Below, one piece after another: positions 1 to 9,184 of a DNA stretch of 64,000 nucleotides; the stretch's first letter is position 1, and each line of letters begins with the position of its first letter. Source of the stretch: Sipunculus nudus. Lineage: Eukaryota > Annelida > Sipuncula > Golfingiida > Sipunculidae. The notes under the pieces are model-generated. The model did no database searches. It saw only the letters and a list, made by a program, of their open reading frames with translations, and was not told the DNA's origin. The stretch lies in NCBI GenBank assembly GCA_026874595.1, contig CM049314.1, positions 73,240,300 through 73,304,299 of the forward strand, in the 5' to 3' direction. The translations under genes and the position numbers were made by a program.

Positions 1-137
1 ATAATGCCTGGCTAATGGTTAATGTCTAATTCTGCTGAGTCATAACCCATTGGCGATCTGTTTTTATAATTCAGAAATATGTAAACTAATGCATATGTTA
101 ATCAGACATATTGTTAAGTTTGCTTTATTTCTTAATT

Positions 138-142
<5 letters not shown>

Positions 143-181
<39 letters not shown>
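143..181. repeat. (CT)n microsatellite
   Basis: Uninterrupted TC dinucleotide tract of about 38 bp. It occupies the same place in the second segmental copy. It produces the artefactual Leu-Ser run of a short open frame. Confidence 0.95.
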
Positions 182-184
<3 letters not shown>

Positions 185-406
185 AAACTCATTCCAAATC
201 ATATATCTCTACAAAAGTATTACACAAAAGAACTTGTTCTAATCATCTTGGTGCAGCACAATTTTATATACAACTGATCCATTATTTGCATTAAGAAAAT
301 AAAAAGAAAATTTTCACACAATCCAAATCCAAGGTGATTGTCAACAAACACGTGTATTAACTGTAAAGTTATCAGGAAAGCACAAATTATGGGACACATT
401 AATTAA

Positions 407-1170
407 TTGATTTTAAAAAGCAGATATCATATTAAAGATCCTGCACCTCGGGTAAGCTTTCAAGCTGAAACAATGAAATCCAGAGATGATATAATACACA
501 GGGAGCGTATGTTATGATTAATAGCCATAGTCTTTATTTTGCTTCAAAGCATAAAAGGTATACTTCATGTTATGTACACTTGAGGTTTATGTCAGTATGC
601 TATTTAATACAAATCTTTGATTCATTTACTGCTTAACTCTGCACTTGCGATCAAGGTTTTTTAAGTCTTCTAGGCTATTTTTCTTTAAAAAAAAAACAAA
701 TTTGTTATCAGGAGAAGAAGGGAAGGTAAAAACACACACACACAAAATAATGTTAGAGGGTAGCAATGTTTACATCAAACGTTACATATAATTGATTTTA
801 AAAAGCAAATAACATATTAAAGATGCTGCACCTCGGGTAAGCTTATAAGCTGAAACAATGAAATCCAGAGATGAAATAATACACAGGAAGCGTATGTTAT
901 TATTAATAGCCATAGTCGTTATTCACTTCAAAGCATAAAAAGTATACTTCATCTTATGTACACTTGAGGATGTCTATTGCTGCTTGGTAGATTACTTATG
1001 TTGATGCCCATACGCTATTAAATACTGATCTTTGATTTATCAACTGCTTCACTCTGCTCTTTCGTTCAATGTGTTTGAAGTCTTTCTGAAATAAAAACAT
1101 TTTTTTTTCATCGGGAGAAGAAGGGAAGGTGATTAAAAAAACATTTTGTTAGAGAGCAGCAATGTTTTTA
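407..1170. repeat. Internal tandem duplication inside copy 1
   Basis: Two direct units of about 380 bp. Both carry attgattttaaaaagca, a cctcgggtaagctt block, gaaatccagagatga, the tagccatagtc block and a gggaaggt block. The second duplication copy (2539-3727) has a single unit whose left part resembles the first unit and whose right part resembles the second, as expected if unequal exchange lost or gained one unit. Confidence 0.85.
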
Positions 1171-1983
1171 TCAAACATTACATAAATCACTTCTATGACC
1201 TATGTATTAATTACTATATCTGTTTATGGTATTAAATAATATGCTTATAAAAACAGCCCGTAACACCAGTCAATGGCTCAGGGCATCGTCAAGCATAAAC
1301 AATTTACCTTGTGTAACAATGATAAAAAATCTTAATAATATATTTTATGATTATCCAGATTGCCTACAACATTTGACCATTGATCCACCAACAAAATATC
1401 TCTCCAACGTTAATGAAATCATATTACAATATCGGCATAACAATAAAAATAAAAATAAAAAAAAATAATAATAATAATTAAATTAGTCCAAAAGGTGTTT
1501 ACTTTTTCTACCATAGACAAAAAATTATGTATCGATAAATATTTAAATGATATACATGTACTTATTGTATTTACTAAAATGCAGAAGTGACCGGGCCTGG
1601 TTAATAACAGATTATAAAATCAGAGGAAGCGTGTGATACTACCCCAGTCACATATAGTCCAAACCCGGACGAGAATTCTCCTGATGTTCATATGCTTATA
1701 CTTCATGTGAAATATGATGCTTGAAGCCGACGCTATTTGTGGTTATAGTTTACAGCTATATTAGCCACGATATTTGTCAACAGACATCACAGCATGTATG
1801 CAAACAATAGAAATCCTTAGATCCTTTATTAACAAAGATTTAGAAATGACACCATAAAACAGTGTTAGCGAAAAACAGTGTTTTGGCCAAAAGAGGTAGA
1901 ACCAACAGCAGCTCATAAACACTCAAAGTTACATGATCACGTCGCCTGTCCATGGTAAGAAATTTTGATACGAGTGTTTATAT

Positions 1984-2517
1984 CTATAGTCTGTTCCACA
2001 AATGGGTGTCCTTTGAAATTTGGCAATTATTCTCTTAATCTCAAATATTATCACATAGATTGCCTTGATAGCTCATGAGAGACCAATGGCCTAATACGAA
2101 ATATAAAACCTCATTACAAAAACCAATATTTATATTTTGCAACTCTCTGGTTCTTTTGAATCTTGTGCCAAAGTGGCATAGCGTCTGCCATAGGTTGCAG
2201 ACAACTGTATTTTTTAGAATATTTATGACCAGTCATTAGCCACTCAGGAGCTTTCAAGTGTAGTTGTTGGAGCATGTGACCGGTGACCGTGACCTTCAGG
2301 AATGGGGTTCAGGTGTTGTAAAAAAATAGACTGTTTTCTCATATATTGATTTAATTGCATTGCTTTAAAATTTAACTAGGTATGATTAAACTTAAGTTAT
2401 AGTAAATTAGGCCAACCGCCCATTCCTTCATTAGAACATGCCATCTGAAATTAATCTGCCAATTTATGAAAATATTGCAAAATTTCAATTGGCACCCTTT
2501 TGTGGAACAGACTATAG
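1984..2517. mobile_element. Short inverted-repeat transposon (MITE-like), 534 bp
   Basis: The left end reads CTATAGTCTGTTCCACAAA and the right end is its inverted counterpart closing in GGAACAGACTATAG. Similarity of the inverted ends extends about 50 bp with mismatches. Immediate flanks are TGTTTATAT (1975-1983) and TGTTTACAT (2518-2526), a 9-bp direct duplication with one mismatch, which fits a target site duplication. There is no transposase frame inside, so it is non-autonomous. An 8-9 bp duplication fits hAT- or Mutator-type mobilisation, but the superfamily is inference. It lies in the spacer between the two segmental copies. Confidence 0.85.
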
Positions 2518-2538
2518 TGTTTACATGTAACTCTGAAT

Positions 2539-2676
2539 AATAATGCCCGGCTAATGGTTAATGTCTAATTCAGCTGAGTCAAAACCCATTGGCGATCTGT
2601 TTTCATTATTCAGAAATATGCAAACTAATGCATGTGTTAATTAGACATATTGTTAAGTTTGCTTTATTTCTCAATT

Positions 2677-2724
<48 letters not shown>

Positions 2725-3594
2725 CTCATTCCAAATCATATATCTCTACAAAAGTATTACACAAAAGAACTTGTTCTAATCTTCTAGGTGCAGTACAATT
2801 TTATTTACAACGGATCCATTATTTGCATTAAGAAAATAAAAACAAAATTTTCACACAATCCAAATCCAAGATGATTGTAAACAAACACGTGTATTAACTG
2901 TAAAGTTATCAGTAAAGCACAAATTACGGGACACATTAATTAATTGATTTTAAAAAGCAGATATCATATTAAAGATCCTGCACCTTGGGTAAGCTTTCAA
3001 GCTGAAACAATGAAATCCAGAGATGATATAATACACAGGGAGCGTATGTTATGATTAATAGCCATAGTCTTTATTTTGCTTCAAAGCATAAAAAGTATAC
3101 TTCATGTTATGTACACTTGAGGTATATGTCAGTATGCTATTTAATACAAATCTTTGATTCATTAACTGCTTAAATTTACTGATCAAGGTTTTTTACGTCT
3201 TCTAGGCTATCTTTCTTAAAAAAAAACAAATTTGTTTTCAGGAGATGAAGGGAAGGTAAAAACACACACACACACACAAAACACTTTGTTAGAGGGTAGC
3301 AATGTTCACATCAAACGTTACATAAATCACTTCTATGACTTATGTATTAATTACAATATCTGTTTATGGTATTAAATAATATGCTTTTAAAAACAGCCCG
3401 TAACACCAGCCAATGGCTCAGGGCATCGTCAAGCATAAACAATTTACCTTGTGTAACAATGATAAAAAATCTTAATAATATATTTAATGGTTATCCAGAT
3501 TGCCTACAACATTTGACCATTGATTAACCAGCCAAATATCTCACCAACGTTATTGAAAACATATTCCAATACCGGCATAATAATGATAAAAATG

Positions 3595-3626
<32 letters not shown>

Positions 3627-3727
3627 TAAATTAGTCCAAAAGGTGTTTATTTTTCTACCAAAGACAAAAAATGATGTAACAATAAATATTTAAATGATAT
3701 ACAGGTCCTTATTTCATTTACTAAAAT
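2539..3727. repeat. Segmental duplication, copy 2
   Basis: Direct copy of 1-1580 lacking one ~380-bp internal unit. Similarity begins 13 bp after the right target duplication of the inverted-repeat element and stops at atttactaaaat, after which the two loci diverge completely. It has a (CT)n tract at 2683-2721 and a (CA)n tract near 3261-3278. Confidence 0.9.
3592..3626. repeat. (TAA)n microsatellite
   Basis: About eleven ATA/TAA triplets in a row; the first segmental copy has a shorter A-rich version at the equivalent position (1443-1480). Confidence 0.9.
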
Positions 3728-4022
3728 CTTTGTTTTTCGATAAATTGAGTTATCCTGGACGTTTATCGATTCAGAGGGTCTTAACTAAACTGGCGGGACT
3801 CTATATGTATTGTACCTACGTCTCTTGTACAAGGCCAACACCTGAAATTATATTTCAAATGAACTGTCAGTACATGTGATGCAATAATCAGCAAGTTTGG
3901 TTACCTCGACTCCTTCAAGCTCAATGATACTTAGTTATTACTTAAACGGTTATAAAACACAGCAACACTGATAAAACAAACAAAACACCCGCACAGGAAA
4001 TTTCTTCCAATATTCGTATTCC

Positions 4023-4028
4023 TTTATT
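4023..4028 (-). terminator. Polyadenylation signal AATAAA
   Basis: Minus-strand AATAAA 37 nt downstream of the stop at 4065-4067. It supports 4147-4065 as a genuine last exon with a very short 3' UTR. Confidence 0.55.
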
Positions 4029-4064
4029 CCAGTGTTTTAGCTGAACGAAATGTTTCGAGGAAAA

Positions 4065-4147
4065 TTAACTTACCAGTAATGCTAGAAGCACAACAACAGT
4101 AACAGACAGTGTGACGTGCACTGCATTACGGGTCTGATCATTACAAC
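4065..4147 (-). CDS. Terminal exon: hydrophobic C-terminal anchor and stop
   Basis: The acceptor is CAATTTTACAG|GT (AG at 4148-4149). Read in phase 1 it gives a short polar segment (GCNDQTRNAVH) then VTLSVTVVVLLALLVS and stop TAA at 4065-4067. A polar spacer plus a hydrophobic tail ending at the stop is the layout of a GPI-attachment signal. The alternative is splicing at the GTAAGT two codons before the stop, which would make the run a transmembrane helix. Confidence 0.65.
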
Positions 4148-7100
4148 CTGTAAAATTGTAATAATGACTTGTTACTAATGTGTTCAGAGTGATCATGAAA
4201 CATGGACATTAACAACAATCTTACATATAAAGAATGTGGAATAGCCCATTTCTTAAATATTGATTGCGAGGAACAAAATCTCGAGTAGTAATAATGACTT
4301 CCTACCTGCAGTGGTTGGGCTGATAGAGTTGGTGATGTTGGTAGAATTGGTGATGAGTCCTGTCAAGAAAGACAAGTTTTAATGTTATATTTGCTGAAAT
4401 AATTGGTGGATCTTAAAACCATTTTTACCTTTTAGTATATTTTGAAAGTGTTCATTTAATTTAGTCATTTTTTGGTCATTTACATAGATTTTTCATTGAT
4501 CCTGATTTTGTTGAGTTTGCAATTAGATCCGGTGTTAAATCCAACTCTTGCTTTTGAGAAATAAGATTAAAATCTAACATCGCCGAAATACAAGTATTTA
4601 ATTTTCTTAATGAGGTAGTTTGTTAATAAAATTACAAATATGACAGCCGCTGATTTTGTCCCTAGCAAATATTTTTTTATGAATAATGGAATAATGATCA
4701 CAAAGTGAAGGGAAAAGTACTGAAAATCCCTATATTAATCTGTGTTTATAAAAGCAAAATCTTGTTTTGAACATACAGTCAAACAATTCTCACCACAGAA
4801 ATCATTTGTTTTTGCCCAGAAATTGTTGCAGGTCAATGTTGCGTTCTGCAGAGCAGTATTCAGTACAGAGGCATTTACACATTCTGCCAACTGCATAACT
4901 CTATTCTTGATTTCTCCTGTTTTGTTGCATTGATGTATCGCCATTGCAAAGTCAGCATCCCCGCACATGGGTAGAATGCATGAATCATCTATATATATAC
5001 ATTGGCCTTTTAATGCACCCAAATCTGAATAATCTTTGGAACCTGCAATATAAATATAGTCATTATAAATGCTTCAAGATCTAAGCGGCTGTGTTGTTTT
5101 TCATCTTGTGGTTTTTGGATTCTTTGAATATAATCTTTGACTCATATGTCGGTCATTTTGAAACTATGGAAGTCATGAAAAATAACATTTTATATAAATA
5201 TATATATACACACACACATATATAATATATATATATATATAAGCATATAACTTAAGACTAATTTTGCTGTTTCCATTTCGAATTATTGTCCTTTAGGGCT
5301 CGTTTCTTTGCCATTTTGGTGTTCTTCTTGGAATTTGGATGAAATTGATAATCGACATATCTTTGGATGTCATAATCCCGCTCTGCCTGACTCCCATGTT
5401 CTTTAAAGTATTCAGTTGAGGTGAACTGAATTTTTTCTAGGCACATGCGCTTTCGTTCCAAAACACCAGGTCAGAGTTTAAAAAAATAAATATAATTAAG
5501 GAAAAATGTTACAGACCCTGCACAAAAATATAAGCCACTGTATTAATTTCCTCATGCAGCGGTTACTAAGTATACACTTCAGTCGCCCCTCTGGTGTAAC
5601 CGCTGCTTTATAGCCAAAATGTTCTGGGTTTGAACAACAACAGGACGCGCACCCGCTTTTGTTGGTCTGAAAACACTGTTTCTGGCACGGGGCCAAAAAT
5701 CAGACCAACTATAGCGGGTGTCTCTTCATGCAACTTCGTTCTATTAAGTTTTATTTTCTGTTTGCTGCGCCAAAATGAGGATGAGAAGTTACCCTAAATT
5801 TGGACAGATGTTATGAACATAAATCAAGCTGAGGCTGTATACCTAAATCCCCCGAAACAAATTGCTGAGTCATATCTTTGTCACCTCGCGGACTGTTCCT
5901 GTGACCTGGCCAATACACAATTACTTCATTGCGCGGCAAGCAGATTAGTTATAGGGGCCTGTTCCGATTTCCGAGTCTGTCGAAGTAAAGATAATCCTTT
6001 GAACCGTTATAAAAATCGGTTGTAAAGCGCCCATTCCACCGCAAACAGGCTTTTCGTCTTGTTTATATCCACGTGTCTAAAAAATGCTTAAGCCAGCCAA
6101 TATAATGCAAACACAGTCCACAAGGACCTCTGGTGGTAAGTCAGACGATTCAGGGTTTGCAAAGGGCGTTTTGCAATTAGCGACCTTCGGTTACCAGGTC
6201 GAGCACGAGTGTAGATTGCAGTACGTCCTTTGTTTAAGGTACGTACTTTATTTGAGGTACGCCTGTATGAGGCGACTGAAGAGGAAAATTCATGTGAATC
6301 ATTGAATAATCACTGATCATTGGCACTCTAAGCCGCGGAATCCCCTAATGCCACCAAACCATACTCGACAATACATAGCCCTTACAGTTGACATTCGTGA
6401 TAGCATTGCTGGGGTCAAGACATCGGCATTTGTAGATCCACATACGAGGATTTCCGTGGTATATCACCGGTTTTATCAAATACTAGTGACACTGAGGATT
6501 TAAAAGAAGCAGTTAAACGAAGCAGATATAAAATTTACATATTTAACAACTTCCTTAAATCGGTTGACAAGATATTTCATCACATATTTTGTTTCAAATG
6601 ACTTTTTAGGTCACCCATGTACGACCGTATGCCATCGTCCTTTGATCCAAGTACGGCACTTCTGTTTCTCTGTGGCGATAATCAGGTCGAGGTACGTACT
6701 TCGTTTGAGGAACGTCTCGACTTCGATGCAAGTTCAATGTAACAACTATGAAAACATGAATATTCCTCGTAATAGTTAAATGGTGTGTTTAGTTCTTCCA
6801 TGGATCACTTCCACTCAAATTTTTATGTACGGGTTTTCCTGCACTCCGAAAGAACTAAAACTGTGTCATAGTTATAGTTTTATAGAAGATGTAGATAAAC
6901 ACATACATTAGTCAAGAGCTAGTATAATAATGTTAATTAACAATTTCCTCCAATATCAAAGATGGCCGCCAAAATGACAACCGAACGGACCCCATGGAAT
7001 GTAATTCGCATGGGAACATCAGACTTCCTTTATGAGACCCTTTCAATTATGCAAAAAAATGGAACATTAAAAATACATCATCTGGGTGCATGGGGAATGT

Positions 7101-8341
7101 AACTTGCGACCAGACTTTTAAGTATCATATGATATTAACATTCTGTAATCAAACAGATTCCATGCCACAAGATGTTTTTGTGAGTGTGAGCATGTGCAAT
7201 AACATGTAATATCAGAAGATTGAAGTTTTACTGACCGTCAACGCTGCAAAAATGTCCGATTTTGATATCACAGGGTCCATCAAAATATTGTCTGGATGGT
7301 AAGCTGAAATATGCACAAGTTCGTGCATTTTCTTTACATCCACTGACGTGTATAATGTAGCCTAGTAAAAGAACATTTTATTTAGTGTAAAAAATAGTGA
7401 CCATAAAGTCTCTATACCAATACATACATTATTCAAATTTTACTATTTACTTATACTGAACTTATGAAATTATAACAACGCACTGCTTCGGCTGACAGAA
7501 TCATGGAATGTGTTATCTTTGCTTGATTAATTTAAATCAGTTTCATATTCATTTATATCTGTACATTAGTATACAGAGAGTACGATTTGTTTTCTCGATT
7601 ATATTAGGTATTTAAATAAAAAAAAAACTATAATATGATTGGGATGTCTGCGTTATGTGTGTGTTCTCACAAACTTGACAGATTCAAAACTACCTACAGA
7701 TGATGGGCAATACTGCATTAAGCTTCGTCAAACTTTCCATCCTGTTTGTCGTGTTACCAGTTTAACCTGTAAAGAAAAGAAGAGAATAAATGTTATCCTG
7801 CTTATCATTTATGAACTTTTATAATGCCATGTTCGTATCCCAAAGATGAATAACTATTTTGCGATACCATTGTAAAAGGCCAGCACAACGTCCAGACCTA
7901 TACCACTACCAACGTTTCAGTTAATATTTTATGAAACAAGTTAGAAAAGTGTGTACGCTTTTGATGTATATAAATGAGGTTTATAAGTCTTAATGATCTG
8001 TAGCTATATGTCTGTGTCTGTCACCCTTAAGTCCATGGTTCCTATTTCGGTCCAACTTTATAATTTAAAATTATTTCTAGAAATTTGCATGTACTAACCA
8101 AAACAGCTAAGTTCTTTGTATACAATAACTCTTTACTTCGTCGTGTAACCGTAAAATTCTCCTGGGAATATACTGTTATCTTTCGTTTCTAAAACATTGG
8201 CATAGAAACATATAATGAAATTCATCACCTAAGTTAAATGAGTTACATAATGGAAATTATCTTTCTCTATACGACAGCTTTTGAAATCGTCCTGCCCTGA
8301 CTGGCAATTTATGATTACCCGAACAATATTTTCACACGGAC
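4065..8341 (-). CDS. Multi-exon gene: Cys-rich secreted or GPI-anchored surface protein (5' end not found)
   Basis: I rebuilt this from splice signals and codon phase. Minus-strand exons in transcription order are 8341-8273, 7361-7236, 5042-4794, 4359-4306 and 4147-4065. Every intron is GT-AG, and each internal exon starts and ends in phase 1, so the frame stays open across all joins. The product has about 15 Cys, several N-glycosylation sequons, a Thr/Asn/Ser-rich stalk, and a C-terminal hydrophobic run (VTVVVLLALL) followed by stop TAA at 4065-4067. An AATAAA lies at 4023-4028, 37 bases past the stop. A hydrophobic tail ending at the stop suggests a GPI-anchor signal. A strong donor (CTG|GTAAGT at 4074/4073) just before the stop could instead splice to a cytoplasmic tail. 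The signal-peptide exon should lie above 8341 and was not found. No family was recognised. The first exon and its donor are the weakest part. Confidence 0.6.
4306..4359 (-). CDS. Stalk exon of the Cys-rich surface-protein gene
   Basis: A 54-nt exon between an excellent acceptor (TCTTTCTTGACAG|GA) and donor (CTGCAG|GTAGGA). In phase 1 it reads LITNSTNITNSISPTTA, rich in Thr, Asn and Ser, with sequons NST and NIT. This composition is typical of an O/N-glycosylated stalk between an ectodomain and a membrane anchor. Confidence 0.7.
4794..5042 (-). CDS. Main ectodomain exon of the Cys-rich surface-protein gene
   Basis: The acceptor is TATATTGCAG|GT (AG at 5043-5044) and the donor is TGTG|GTGAGA after 4794. 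It is 249 nt, phase 1-1, encoding seven Cys (GQC, DDSC, PMC, HQC, AEC, LTC, DFC) and sequons NKT, NAS and NAT. The frame is open past the donor to a stop at 4735, but only the GTGAGA donor gives the phase needed by the stalk exon. A symmetric 1-1 exon is typical of extracellular modules; this module was not recognised. Confidence 0.7.
5193..5240. repeat. TA/CA microsatellite
   Basis: Compound tract of TA repeats interrupted by (CA)n, inside an intron of the minus-strand gene. Confidence 0.85.
5258..5470 (-). other. Unassigned open frame, about 70 codons
   Basis: A Lys/Arg-rich frame open from a TGA just above 5470 to a TAG at 5258. It contains segments such as FTSTEYFKEHGSQAE. No polypyrimidine-AG acceptor precedes it and no donor in the right phase joins it to the Cys-rich exons on either side, so I did not place it in that gene. 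It could be a chance frame or a retrosequence fragment. Confidence 0.2.
5556..5720. repeat. Double-hairpin inverted-repeat element in an intron
   Basis: Stem 1 is a perfect 11-bp inverted repeat, GCAGCGGTTAC (5556-5566) with GTAACCGCTGC (5596-5606). Stem 2 is CACCCGCT, a 3-nt internal loop and GTTGGTCTGA (5650-5670), pairing with TCAGACCAAC and AGCGGGTG (5700-5720). Two GC-rich stems side by side in AT-rich DNA suggest the structured end of a small transposon. Confidence 0.6.
6113..6190. repeat. Dispersed repeat, copy at 6.1 kb
   Basis: An acaaggac(a/c)tctgg ... gacgattcagggtttgcaaagggcgtttt block with a close relative at about 47535-47607 (gacgacccagtgtttcaaagggcgtttt). Both are followed by a variant of gcgacctt/gtgacctt. 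A second local motif, gtacgtacttcgtttgagg-like, occurs near 6213-6258 and 6689-6725. Confidence 0.55.
7236..7361 (-). CDS. Exon of the Cys-rich surface-protein gene
   Basis: The acceptor is TTTTACTAG|GC (AG at 7362-7363) and the donor is ACG|GTCAGT after 7236. It is 126 nt, phase 1-1, with 41 whole codons and four Cys (in SGC, RTC, GPC and HFC). Of the other two frames, one has an early stop and one stays open; this frame was chosen for Cys content and phase match to the next exon. Confidence 0.6.
8273..8341 (-). CDS. Exon of the Cys-rich surface-protein gene (most upstream found)
   Basis: The acceptor is TATTGCAG|GT (AG at 8342-8343) and the proposed donor is TGTC|GTATAG after 8273. The exon is 69 nt, phase 1 to phase 1, 22 full codons with Cys near both ends (starts PCENIV, ends FKSC). 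The donor is weaker than the others; reading through it the frame stays open about 12 more codons to a TAG, so an alternative end is possible. Confidence 0.4.
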
Positions 8342-8570
8342 CTGCAATACCTAGATGATAAAAAATTTAAATAAGGTTCACAAAATATTCTTTCTTTAAC
8401 CAAAGAAACAACATCTGCAAACCGACAGATTTGAAATGCTTTCATGCCACTTTTGCTGGTACTGGTGTTGCAACCCGAGTTTTAACTGTGGTATAACAAC
8501 GTCGGGTTTATATCACACTGGTCTGTCCACAAATTTACATACCATTAACACAGATTAAATCCCTAACTAC

Positions 8571-9180
8571 CTATATCCATGTTGATTCGGTTATTCCCAA
8601 ACTATTAAGACAGCGAAGACTTCTATAAATTACACAGGAAAATTTTGTAGCTTTTCCAAAGGTCATATTAGCCCAGAAACTAAGCAACCTTGATTTTGCC
8701 TGTACATATAGAGGGTACCTTCCAACTTTCCCATAAATAATAACAGTCAGCGTTAAGTAAGAAACGCCTAAAAACATTTTCAAGAATTTCATGTGACTTC
8801 GATTAATAATTATAAAGTCCTCAACTCCCCAAACTTCGCAACCATATAAGAGTAAAGGTAATACAGTGGTATCAAACAGATGCAGGCTAACGTCTAATGA
8901 CAACTCTAACGCAATTGCATCTCTCATCATGGTGTACATGGCCGTGGTAGCTTTTTTTCAGAATAAAGTTTCACAAATTTATTAAATCTACTATTATAAC
9001 TGAACCAAACGCCGAGGTACAGATACTCATCTACGACATAATTTTTTCTGAACCTATCTTGAACTGGTATTTTTCTAAACTTGCCTCTCGAAAATACAAT
9101 CACTTTAGTTTTTTTTTGGTGAATTCGGAATTATATCATGATCTTTCAAGTAGAAATATGGGTTATCTATATTGAAAGTT
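8571..9180 (-). pseudogene. Fragment of a LINE reverse transcriptase (C-terminal part)
   Basis: The open part (8939-8571) contains LPLLLYGCEVWG, KFLKMFLGVS, VIIYGKVGRYPLYV and SRLLSFW. These match in order the region after the catalytic palm in LINE RTs, where a YG.E.W block is followed by a LGV block and a G(R/E)YPL block. The upstream stretch to about 9180 carries further fragments (VIVFSRG-like, VDEYLYLG-like) in shifted frames. It is therefore an old 5'-truncated, frameshifted remnant of a family different from the one at 18-24 kb. It lies upstream of the minus-strand Cys-rich exons, possibly in an intron of that gene. Confidence 0.8.
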
Positions 9181-9184
9181 ATCA

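Larger units (their letters stand above)
1..1580. repeat. Segmental duplication, copy 1
   Basis: This block aligns base by base with 2539-3727. Shared landmarks in order are the opening ataatgcc(t/c)ggctaatgg, a (CT)n tract, an aagcttt...gaaatccagag block, the ggctcagggcatcgtcaagc block and a closing ttaaatgatataca. Copy 1 is longer because an internal ~380-bp segment occurs twice (about 407-785 and 790-1170). It starts at or before the window edge. No conserved reading frame is seen; the 80-codon open frame at 1226-1468 is broken in the second copy, so it is probably not coding. Confidence 0.9.

Noticed and set aside
1226-1468. 80-codon frame in the segmental duplication
   Set aside because: Not maintained in the second copy (3385-3630) and it ends in an A-rich microsatellite.
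7700-7770. Exon after a strong minus-strand acceptor at about 7758-7760
   Set aside because: The acceptor is excellent, but the phase needed by the Cys-rich gene gives an immediate TAA, and other phases stop or leave only a 9-nt exon.
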